In this document: positions 57,747 through 64,000 of the stretch, piece after piece | Position numbering within the stretch: the stretch's first letter is position 1 | How the letters are laid out: each line of letters begins with the position of its first letter | From: Amycolatopsis deserti | Lineage (GTDB): Bacteria > Actinomycetota > Actinomycetes > Mycobacteriales > Pseudonocardiaceae | Assembly (NCBI RefSeq): GCF_014653945.1 | Contig: NZ_BNAU01000002.1 | Location: 925,914-989,913, forward strand | Length of the DNA stretch: 64,000 nt | Direction of reading: 5' to 3' | Made by a program: the position numbers and the translations under genes | The notes under the pieces: model-generated | What the model was told of the DNA's origin: nothing | Seen by the model: only the letters and a program-made list of their open reading frames with translations | Database searches by the model: none

Positions 57747-59024
57747 TCACCAGTTCTCGATCGACTGGGCGAAGATCGCCTCGAGGTCCTCGGCCCGCAC
57801 CGGCCGGGGTGAGATCGTCAGCAGCCGCTCCTGCTTGAGCGTGCCCTCGACCAGATCCCCGATGTCGCTCTCGTCGTAGCCGACGCCGCCGATCCCGTTC
57901 GGCGTGCCGATGTCGCGCATCAGCGACGACAGCACGAACGGCAGCTGGTCCACCGCGTCGTGCTGCTTCGGCGCGTGCGGGTCGAGGATCCGCGCGGCCC
58001 GCAGGTGCTTCTCCGGGTTCGTCGGGAACGTGAACCGGAACGCGGCCGGCGCGGTCAGCGACACCGACTCGCCGTGCGGGACCATGGCCTCGTCCTGCGG
58101 GTAGTTCTTCGGCCGGTACTCCTTGACCCGCCCGGCGATCGGGTAGGCGCAGGCGTGCGGGATGTGCACGCCCGCGTTGCCGAAGCCCATGCCGGCGAAG
58201 GTCGCGGCCAGCATCATGTCCGTGCGCGCCGCGAGGTCGCCGCCGTTGAGCACGGCCTTGCGGAACGACCGGGCCAGCAACGTCAGCGCCTGCTCGGTCC
58301 AGGCGTCGGAGATCGGGTTCGCCCCGCAGTAGGCGACGCGGGTTTCCGCGCGGTGCCGCGGGAAGGAGTCGAACGGCTTGGCCGTGTAGGACTCCAGGGC
58401 GTGGCACAGCACGTCCATGCCGCTGGCCGCGGTGACCTCGGGCGGCATGCTCAGCGTGAGCAGCGGGTCGACGACCGCCATCGTGGGCCGCAGCCGCGGG
58501 TGGCTGATACCGGACTTCACCTTCAGGTCGAGGAAGTCCATGATGCACACCGGCGTCGTCTCCGAGCCGGTGCCCGCGGTGGTCGGCACCGCGACCAGCG
58601 GCTTGAGCGGCCCGGCAGGCGCCTTGCCCTGCCCGATCGGCTTGTTGACGTAGTCGTAGAGGTCGGCCGGGTAGGTGGTCATCAGGTTGATGGCCTTGGC
58701 GGTGTCGATCGACGAGCCGCCGCCGACGGCGATGAACCCGTCCCACTCCGACTGCTTGGCGAAGTCCACCGCGGCCTGGATGCTCACGTCGGTCGGTTCG
58801 ACGTGCACCTGGTCGTAGACCTCGACGGTCAGCCCGCCGGCCTTGGCGGCGTCGGCGACCCGCTGCGGCACGCCGGTCGCGGCGACGCCCGGGTCGGTGA
58901 CGATGAGGACCCGCTCCGCGCCCATCTGCGCCAGGTCCCAGCCGATCTCGTCGACGGCGCCCGCGCCGAACTTCAGCGGCGTGGCGCCCCAGGTGAAGAC
59001 TGTTTCGTTGAGGTATTCGGTCAT
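57747..59024 (-). CDS. Iron-containing alcohol dehydrogenase, hydroxyacid-oxoacid transhydrogenase (ADHFE1-like)
   Basis: 425 residues from the ATG at 59024 (GAAAGG upstream). Group III fold: G-G-G-S-S-I-D-T-A-K near 102-111 and P-T-T-A-G-T-G-S-E-T-T near 149 for NAD; iron ligands in A-S-G-M-D-V-L-C-H-A-L-E near 210 (Asp, His) and V-H-I-P-H-A-C-A-Y near 290 (His). P-x-x-W-x-x-A-L...in N-P-I-S-D-A-W-T-E-Q-A-L and length match the HOT/ADHFE1 branch, which moves hydride from 4-hydroxybutyrate to 2-oxoglutarate, giving succinic semialdehyde and D-2-hydroxyglutarate. Confidence 0.88.
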   Translation of the reverse strand: MTEYLNETVFTWGATPLKFGAGAVDEIGWDLAQMGAERVLIVTDPGVAATGVPQRVADAAKAGGLTVEVYDQVHVEPTDVSIQAAVDFAKQSEWDGFIAVGGGSSIDTAKAINLMTTYPADLYDYVNKPIGQGKAPAGPLKPLVAVPTTAGTGSETTPVCIMDFLDLKVKSGISHPRLRPTMAVVDPLLTLSMPPEVTAASGMDVLCHALESYTAKPFDSFPRHRAETRVAYCGANPISDAWTEQALTLLARSFRKAVLNGGDLAARTDMMLAATFAGMGFGNAGVHIPHACAYPIAGRVKEYRPKNYPQDEAMVPHGESVSLTAPAAFRFTFPTNPEKHLRAARILDPHAPKQHDAVDQLPFVLSSLMRDIGTPNGIGGVGYDESDIGDLVEGTLKQERLLTISPRPVRAEDLEAIFAQSIENW

Positions 59025-59035
59025 GCCCGTGCCTT

Positions 59036-59842
59036 TCAGCCGAAGTGCCCGTCGGGGGCGAACGGGAGTTTGGCGGCCTGGTCCGGGTCGTGCCCGAAGA
59101 TCACCTCGGCGTTGGTTTCCTCGGCGATGCGGCGCAGCTTCTCCACCGACTCCAGCCAGCGCACGCTGTCCCAGACGATCGCGGCGCCGATCGCCGGCGG
59201 GCCCCAGCTCTCGCCGAGGTAGACGGCGTCGGAGGTGAAGATCTTGGTGCCCGCCTCCGGCAGGTCCACCCGCAGGGACATCGTCCCCCAGGTGTGGCCC
59301 GGTGTCTCGATGACGCTGACGCCCGGCGCGATTTCGGCGTCCCCGGAGACCAGTTCGTAGTCGATGCCCTCGTAGTCGACCTTGAGGTGGGCGCCCTTGA
59401 ACGGCCCGTCGATGCCGAGCGCGCCCTCGTGCTCGTCGCGGTTGACGATGATCCGCGTCTTCCCGTTGTCGAACAGCTTCGCGTTCGCGGCGTGGTCGAA
59501 GTGCAGGTGGGACAGCACGAGCACGTCGATGTCGTCCGGCGTCAGCTCCAGCGCGGCCAGCGAGTCCTGCAGGTAGGTGGTGCCCTCCTGGACCGGGAAG
59601 AACTCCTGCAGCCCGGTCGGCGCCCAGCGGGTCTCCCAGTCCTGCGGGACGCCGGTGTCCCACAGGATGCGCCCGTCCGGGTGCTCGATGAGCACCGCGT
59701 GGGTCGGGCAGGTCGTCCACACCGCTTCCTTGCGGGTGTTCGAGCGGTCGGTGATCGTCGCACCCGGCTTGAGAAGCAGCCAGGTCTGGTCGCACTCCAT
59801 GGTTCCGGTCTTGAGCAGGTGGACCTTGCTCGGTGCCGTCAT
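59036..59842 (-). CDS. Metallo-beta-lactamase-fold lactonase (AttM/AiiB-like)
   Basis: 268 residues from the ATG at 59842 with AAGGAGG upstream. Metal motif [11 protein letters not shown] near 113-123, H-T-W-G near 190 and a distal Asp in F-T-S-D-A-V-Y near 214; H in F-G-H-D-P-D near 250. N-terminal [12 protein letters not shown] matches the AttM lactonase group. AttM opens gamma-butyrolactone as well as N-acylhomoserine lactones. First gene of the lactonase-HOT-fmdB-dehydrogenase operon, supporting gamma-butyrolactone to 4-hydroxybutyrate. Confidence 0.88.
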   Translation of the reverse strand: MTAPSKVHLLKTGTMECDQTWLLLKPGATITDRSNTRKEAVWTTCPTHAVLIEHPDGRILWDTGVPQDWETRWAPTGLQEFFPVQEGTTYLQDSLAALELTPDDIDVLVLSHLHFDHAANAKLFDNGKTRIIVNRDEHEGALGIDGPFKGAHLKVDYEGIDYELVSGDAEIAPGVSVIETPGHTWGTMSLRVDLPEAGTKIFTSDAVYLGESWGPPAIGAAIVWDSVRWLESVEKLRRIAEETNAEVIFGHDPDQAAKLPFAPDGHFG

Positions 59843-59888
59843 CTGCGCCTCCTTGCGCGTCAGGGCAGGGCCGAGCACAGAGTGGCAT

Positions 59889-59900
59889 GTAGCATGCTAC
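59889..59900. promoter_or_regulatory. GntR operator before the lactonase operon
   Basis: GTAGCATGCTAC is a perfect 12-base palindrome 47 bases before the lactonase start and just after the gntR stop codon. FCD-type GntR proteins bind such short dyads, and the gntR gene adjoins. It is the likely control point of the operon. Confidence 0.6.
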
Positions 59901-59903
59901 TCG

Positions 59904-60614
59904 TCAATGGCGGGGGTAGCCGGTCCACTCCAACGAGACCGGCGGCACCGGGTCTCCGCTGGCCGCGGCCTCCTGCCCGATCAGCAGACGGCCGGTGTGC
60001 AGCAGGTGGGCGCGCATGGATTCGGCCGCCTCTTCGGCCTTGCCCGCCTCGATGAGCGTGAAGATCTCCTCGTGCTCGGCGAGGATGTCGTCCAGGCTGC
60101 GCGAGGTGTCGACGGTGGAGGTGCCGCGCAGCAGGACCATGTCCCGCAGCGAGTCGATGTAGCGGGCGAGCCGCAGGTTGCCGGACGCCTCGTTGATGAT
60201 CTCGTGGAAGCGCCGGTCGGCGGCCATGAAGGTGGCCTCGTCGTGCTTCTCCGCGGCGGCGCGCATCGCCTTGAGCTGGGCGCCCAGCTCCTTCACCCAG
60301 GCCGCGGTGCGCTGGGTGACGGCGCGGTAGGTCGCCGGGACCTCGAGCAGCAGCCGGATCGCGAAGACCTCCTCCAGGTCGTGCAGGGACGTCTGGAGGA
60401 TCCGCACGCCCCGGTTGCGTTCGAACCGCACCATGCCGCGTTCGGCCAGCTGGATCAGCGCCTCGCGCACCGGCGTCCGCGACACGCCGAGCCGCTCGGC
60501 GAGGTCGTGCACCGAGTACAGGCTGCCCGCGACGAGCTCGCCGTTGACGATGGCGGTCTTGAGCTCGTCGAGGATCTTCCCGGCGAGGTTGGCGTCGTTC
60601 CCGATCTGCCGCAT
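59904..60614 (-). CDS. GntR-family regulator, FCD/FadR type
   Basis: 236 residues. Winged helix near 8-75: I-L-D-E-L-K-T-A-I-V-N-G-E-L...Y-S-V-H-D-L-A-E-R-L-G-V-S-R-T-P-V-R-E-A-L-I-Q-L. The FCD domain (about 85-215) has the metal-binding Asp/His set: D-R-R-F-H-E-I-I-N near 135, E-H-E-E-I-F near 185 and M-R-A-H-L-L-H-T near 208. Such regulators sense a carboxylate. Transcribed with, or just before, the lactonase-HOT operon, so likely sensing 4-hydroxybutyrate or a related acid. The first Fe-S subunit gene is divergent. Confidence 0.9.
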   Translation of the reverse strand: MRQIGNDANLAGKILDELKTAIVNGELVAGSLYSVHDLAERLGVSRTPVREALIQLAERGMVRFERNRGVRILQTSLHDLEEVFAIRLLLEVPATYRAVTQRTAAWVKELGAQLKAMRAAAEKHDEATFMAADRRFHEIINEASGNLRLARYIDSLRDMVLLRGTSTVDTSRSLDDILAEHEEIFTLIEAGKAEEAAESMRAHLLHTGRLLIGQEAAASGDPVPPVSLEWTGYPRH

Positions 60615-60700
60615 CCGGGCATTTTCCCATGTCCCGGAAAACCCGGCCCCGGCCGACGTGCTCCGGTTTCGGCGCGGCCGCGCCGGGTACGCCCCACGTC

Positions 60701-61204
60701 ATGGACGCGGAGATCACCTTGCGTGTCGACGGCGCCACCCACCGGCTGACGCTCGACAGCCGCACCACCCTCCTGGACGCCCTGCGCGAACGGCTCGGCA
60801 TCACCAGCCCCAAGAAGGGCTGCGACCACGGCCAGTGCGGCGCCTGCACGGTCCTGGTCGGCGGCCGCCGGGTCCTGTCGTGCCTGTCGCTGGCCGTCGC
60901 GCAGAACGGGGCCGAGGTCACCACCGCCGCGGGGCTCGCGCCCGGCGACGAACTGCACCCGGTGCAGCGCGCGTTCCTGCAGCACGACGGGTTCCAGTGC
61001 GGCTACTGCACGCCGGGCCAGATCTGTTCCGCCGTGGGGATGCTGGACGAGGTCAAGCAGGGCTGGCCCAGCCACGCGAGCCCGGACGTGAGCGCCCGCC
61101 CCGCCCTGACGCGCGCGGAGATCGCCGAGCGGATGAGCGGCAACCTGTGCCGGTGCGCCGCCTACGCGGGCATCGTCGGCGCGATCGAGGAGGCGGCCGA
61201 GTGA
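60701..61204 (+). CDS. Molybdenum aldehyde oxidoreductase, [2Fe-2S] subunit (PaoA-like)
   Basis: 167 residues from the ATG at 60701. Plant-type ferredoxin Cys set K-G-C-D-H-G-Q-C-G-A-C near 42-52 with a fourth Cys in V-L-S-C-L near 66. The second all-helical cluster is C-G-Y-C-T-P-G near 105 and C-R-C-A-A-Y near 150. No twin-arginine leader is seen, so this enzyme is cytoplasmic unlike E. coli PaoA. First gene of a coupled three-gene operon, divergent from gntR. Confidence 0.9.
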   Translation: MDAEITLRVDGATHRLTLDSRTTLLDALRERLGITSPKKGCDHGQCGACTVLVGGRRVLSCLSLAVAQNGAEVTTAAGLAPGDELHPVQRAFLQHDGFQCGYCTPGQICSAVGMLDEVKQGWPSHASPDVSARPALTRAEIAERMSGNLCRCAAYAGIVGAIEEAAE

Positions 61205-62172
61205 AGCCGTTCACCTACGACTCCCCCGCCGACGCCGCCACCGCCGTCCGCACCGTCGCCGCCGACCCGTCGGCCGTGTTCCTGGCCGGCGGCACGAACC
61301 TGGTCGACCACCTCAAGCTCGGCATCGCCCGCCCGGGACGGCTCGTCGACGTCACCCACCTGACGTCGAGCGAGATCACCGAGCGCGACGGCGTGCTCTC
61401 GATCGGCGCCGGGGTGCGCAACAGCGACCTGGCCGCCGACCCACGCATCCGGTCGCGCTACCCGGTGCTGGCCGAGTCGCTGCTCGCCGGGGCCTCCGGG
61501 CAGCTGCGCAACATGGCCACCACCGGTGGGAACCCGTTGCAGCGCACGCGGTGCGTGTACTTCCAGGACGTCACGACGCCGTGCAACAAGCGCGAGCCCG
61601 GCTCCGGCTGCTCGGCGATCGGCGGCTACACCCGCTACCACGCCATCCTCGGCGCCTCCGAGCACTGCGTCGCCACGCACCCCTCGGACCTGGCGGTCGC
61701 GCTGGCCGCGCTCGACGCCGAGGTGCGCGTGCTCGGCCCGGACGGCGAACGCACGATCCCGTTCACCGAACTGCACCGCCTGCCCGGCGACTCGCCGGAG
61801 CGGGACACCGTGCTGGAGCACGGCGACCTGATCACCTCGATCGACCTGCCGGCCCCGGGCGCGGCCCGGCAGCGCTACCGCAAGGTCCGCGACCGCGCGT
61901 CCTACGCGTTCGCGCTGGTGTCGGTGGCCGCGCTGCTGCGGGTCGAGGACGGCGTGGTCGCCGACGCGCGGATCGCGTTCGGCGGGGTCGCGCACAAACC
62001 GTGGCGCGCCTGGCAGGCCGAGGACGTGCTGCGCGGCGCGCCCGCCACCGAGGACACGTTCCGCGCGGCCGCCGCCGAAGAGCTGGCGCAGGCCCGGCCG
62101 TTGCCCGGCAACGAGTTCAAGGTCCCGCTGCTGACCCGAACCCTCGTCTCCGTGCTCCGGGAGCTGTCATGA
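61201..62172 (+). CDS. Molybdenum aldehyde oxidoreductase, FAD subunit with extra [4Fe-4S] (PaoB-like)
   Basis: 323 residues from a GTG overlapping the small-subunit stop (GTGA). FAD site F-L-A-G-G-T-N-L-V-D near 25-34 and M-A-T-T-G-G-N-P-L-Q near 103. Uniquely for PaoB/4-hydroxybenzoyl-CoA-reductase-type subunits, a Cys-rich loop follows: R-C-V-Y-F-Q-D...C-N-K-R-E-P-G-S-G-C near 115-138, the extra [4Fe-4S] site. Electrons run from Mo via Fe-S to FAD. Confidence 0.92.
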   Translation: MKPFTYDSPADAATAVRTVAADPSAVFLAGGTNLVDHLKLGIARPGRLVDVTHLTSSEITERDGVLSIGAGVRNSDLAADPRIRSRYPVLAESLLAGASGQLRNMATTGGNPLQRTRCVYFQDVTTPCNKREPGSGCSAIGGYTRYHAILGASEHCVATHPSDLAVALAALDAEVRVLGPDGERTIPFTELHRLPGDSPERDTVLEHGDLITSIDLPAPGAARQRYRKVRDRASYAFALVSVAALLRVEDGVVADARIAFGGVAHKPWRAWQAEDVLRGAPATEDTFRAAAAEELAQARPLPGNEFKVPLLTRTLVSVLRELS

Positions 62173-64000
62173 CCGCGATCGGTGAGCCGCTGGTGCGGCG
62201 GGACGGTGCGCGCAAGGTCACCGGCACCGCCACCTACGCCTACGAGACCCCGGCCGACGCGCCGGTGTTCTGCCACCCCGTCCAGGCCACCGTGGCGCGC
62301 GGCCGGATCGCCGCGATCCACACCGCCGAGGCCGAGATGCTCGACGGCGTGCTGGACGTCATCACCTACCGCTCCGCGGAACGGCTGGCGTCCACACAGG
62401 ACGCCGAGCTGGCCGTGCTGCAGGACCGCGAGGTGGCCTTCCGCGGTCAGGTGATCGGCCTGGTGGTCGCGCGCACCTCGGAGATCGCGCGGCACGGCGC
62501 GGAGCTGGTGTTCGCGACCTACGACCAGCGCGAGCACGACACCGAGCTGGCCGCGGATCGCGACGACCTGTACAAACCGGACAAGGTCAACCCGGCGTTC
62601 CCCACCGACACCGCGACCGGGGACCTCGACGCGGCGATGGCCTCCGCGGACGTGACGGTCGAGCAGACCTACCGGACCGCGATGTACCACAACAACCCGC
62701 TGGAGCCGCACGCGACGACGGCGTTGTGGGAAGACGACGTGCTGACGCTGTGGGACTCGACGCAGGGCGTGCACCCGTCGCGTCAGACGATCGCGAAGGT
62801 GTTCGGCCTGCCCGAGGAGCGGGTGCGGGTGGTGTGCCCGTACGTCGGCGGCGGGTTCGGGTCCAAGGGCCTGCCGCACGCGAACGTGGTACTGGCCGCG
62901 ATGGCCGCGCGGGCGCACCCGGGACGGCCGGTGAAGCTCGCGCTGACGCGGCAGCAGATGTTCTCGCTGGCCGGGTACCGGACGCCGACGATCCAGAGGA
63001 TGCGGCTCGGCGCGACCCGCGACGGCAGGCTGACCGCGATCGGGCTGGACGTGGTCGAGCAGACTTCGCGGATCAAGGAGTTCGCGGAACAGACCGCGTT
63101 GCCGTCGCGCATGATGTACGCCGCCCCCAACCGCCGCACGACGCACCGGCTGGCCGCGCTGGACGTGCCGGTGCCGTCGTGGATGCGGGCGCCCGGCGAG
63201 TGCCCCGGCATGTTCGGGCCCGAGGTGGCGATGGACGAGCTGGCCTACGAGCTGGGCATCGATCCGGTGGAGCTGCGGGTGCGCAACGAGCCCGAAGCCG
63301 ACCCGGAGTCGGGCCGGCCGTTCTCCAGCCGTCACCTGGTGGAGTGCCTGCGCGAGGGCGCCCGGCGGTTCGGCTGGGCCTCGCGGGACCCGCGGCCGGG
63401 CGTGCGTCTGGAGGACGGCTGGCTGGTCGGCACCGGGGTCGCGTCGTCGGTGTACCCGTCGTCGACCCGGCCGGGGTCGACCGCGGTGGTGCGGTTCGAG
63501 AGCGGCCGGTACGCGGTGGAGATCGGCGCCGCGGACCTGGGGACTGGCGCGTGGACGGTGCTGCCGCAGATCGCCGCGGAGGCCCTCGGCGTGCCGGTCG
63601 AGGAGATCGACATGCGCCTGGGCGACACGGCGTACCCGGTCGCGGCGGTGGCCGGCGGGTCGATGGGCACCGCGACCTGGGGTTCGGCGGTGTTCGAGGC
63701 GGCACGCACGTTCCGCGACAAGTTCGGCCGCGACCCCGCCGACGGCGACGAGGCCGACGCGACGACCGGGGACACCCCGGCGCGCAAGGAGTACGCGATG
63801 TACGCGTTCGGCGCGCAGTTCGCCGAGGCGCGGGTGCACGCGGACACCGGCGAGATCCGGGTGCCGCGGCTGCTCGGGGTGTTCGCCGCCGGGCGGATCG
63901 TCAACCCGCGGACCGCGCGGTCGCAGTTCCTCGGCGGCATGACGATGGGGCTGTCCATGGCGCTGCACGAGGAGAGCGTGTGGGACCCGCGGTTCGGGCA
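62169..64000 (+). CDS. Molybdenum aldehyde oxidoreductase, molybdopterin subunit (PaoC-like), partial
   Basis: At least 610 residues, starting at an ATG overlapping the FAD-subunit stop (ATGA) and running past the right end. G-G-G-F-G-S-K near 225 and the Mo-site loop W-M-R-A-P-G-E near 338-344 are present. Later G-T-A-T-W-G-S near 500 is the second Mo segment. The catalytic Glu near the C-terminus is beyond the window. Oxidises aldehydes (broad aromatic range in PaoABC) to acids. An XdhC/PaoD-type cofactor chaperone may follow outside. Confidence 0.92.
   Translation, partial: MTAIGEPLVRRDGARKVTGTATYAYETPADAPVFCHPVQATVARGRIAAIHTAEAEMLDGVLDVITYRSAERLASTQDAELAVLQDREVAFRGQVIGLVVARTSEIARHGAELVFATYDQREHDTELAADRDDLYKPDKVNPAFPTDTATGDLDAAMASADVTVEQTYRTAMYHNNPLEPHATTALWEDDVLTLWDSTQGVHPSRQTIAKVFGLPEERVRVVCPYVGGGFGSKGLPHANVVLAAMAARAHPGRPVKLALTRQQMFSLAGYRTPTIQRMRLGATRDGRLTAIGLDVVEQTSRIKEFAEQTALPSRMMYAAPNRRTTHRLAALDVPVPSWMRAPGECPGMFGPEVAMDELAYELGIDPVELRVRNEPEADPESGRPFSSRHLVECLREGARRFGWASRDPRPGVRLEDGWLVGTGVASSVYPSSTRPGSTAVVRFESGRYAVEIGAADLGTGAWTVLPQIAAEALGVPVEEIDMRLGDTAYPVAAVAGGSMGTATWGSAVFEAARTFRDKFGRDPADGDEADATTGDTPARKEYAMYAFGAQFAEARVHADTGEIRVPRLLGVFAAGRIVNPRTARSQFLGGMTMGLSMALHEESVWDPRFG

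Noticed and set aside
59036-59842. Dedicated quorum-quenching N-acylhomoserine lactonase
   Set aside because: The fold is compatible, but the operon context (transhydrogenase and hydroxyacid dehydrogenase) favours catabolic gamma-butyrolactone opening; no luxI/luxR-type genes are present.
62169-63968. Long minus-strand frame at the right end
   Set aside because: Antisense to the molybdopterin subunit, whose motifs are unambiguous; composition is shadow-like.

Overview
The window is very GC-rich, with strong third-position G/C bias, many GTG starts, stop/start overlaps of the ATGA and GTGA type, and few intergenic gaps. Gene content is that of a soil actinomycete: an NDMA-dependent (mycofactocin-type) alcohol dehydrogenase, a GAF-ANTAR protein, a DinB/mycothiol-transferase-like protein, paired FadE-type acyl-CoA dehydrogenases and many TetR regulators. 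The overall look is that of Pseudonocardiaceae, and Amycolatopsis is my best guess; this is inferred from style and content, not from a marker gene. No rRNA, tRNA, CRISPR array or intact mobile element was seen.

Layout. 1-8.3 kb: a Vgb-like beta-propeller lyase, a cysteine-less AhpD/CMD-fold protein, a tripartite tricarboxylate transporter (tctC-tctB-tctA, minus strand) divergent from a CitA/CitB-type two-component pair, and a CobW GTPase. 8.3-16.2 kb: GAF-ANTAR protein, enoyl-CoA hydratase, a cysteine-containing HTH regulator divergent from DUF2231-folE, a MerR/B12-type (LitR/CarH-like) regulator facing folE, a TetR-MFS pair sharing an operator, a second hydratase, and a decayed divergent MerR/metallo-hydrolase pair. 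16.2-25.6 kb: a minus-strand catabolic block of SnoaL-like protein, two SDRs, flavoprotein, MFS, MarR, homogentisate dioxygenase, an unknown protein and fumarylacetoacetase, headed by an IclR regulator. 25.6-30.4 kb: MFS, FMN-binding protein/ArsR, SDR, YciO-like protein and a small Cys-rich pair.

30.4-46.7 kb is a beta-oxidation-type region: SMP-30-like hydrolase, APH-type kinase fused to a small C-terminal domain, an acyl-CoA dehydrogenase, then an acyl-CoA synthetase/thiolase/two dehydrogenases/two hydratases operon. A divergent TetR gene is flanked by two matching operators, one controlling the operon and one in front of a second acyl-CoA synthetase. A zinc dehydrogenase/TetR pair and HMG-CoA lyase follow. 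46.7-54.5 kb: a 128-bp compound palindrome, the NDMA-dependent alcohol dehydrogenase with an aldehyde dehydrogenase and an AcoR-like activator (a 21-bp perfect palindrome lies in the control region), a TetR/azoreductase/SMR module, DinB and an IS5-type transposase remnant. 54.5-64 kb: an operon of lactonase-like hydrolase, iron-dependent hydroxyacid-oxoacid transhydrogenase, FmdB zinc ribbon and a large FAD/Fe-S D-2-hydroxyacid dehydrogenase, next to a GntR regulator, followed by a PaoABC-type molybdenum aldehyde oxidoreductase that runs off the end.

The theme is catabolism. Two regions look built to handle 4-hydroxy acids or their gamma-lactones by different chemistry: a redox-neutral transhydrogenase loop at 54.5-59.8 kb, and phosphorylation/elimination of a 4-hydroxyacyl-CoA at 30.4-33.9 kb. 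A third region appears to convert an unknown cyclic substrate to homogentisate and cleave it with no visible glutathione-type isomerase; an uncharacterised protein sits exactly where that enzyme would be expected. Functions are assigned from recalled family signatures, without database searches.
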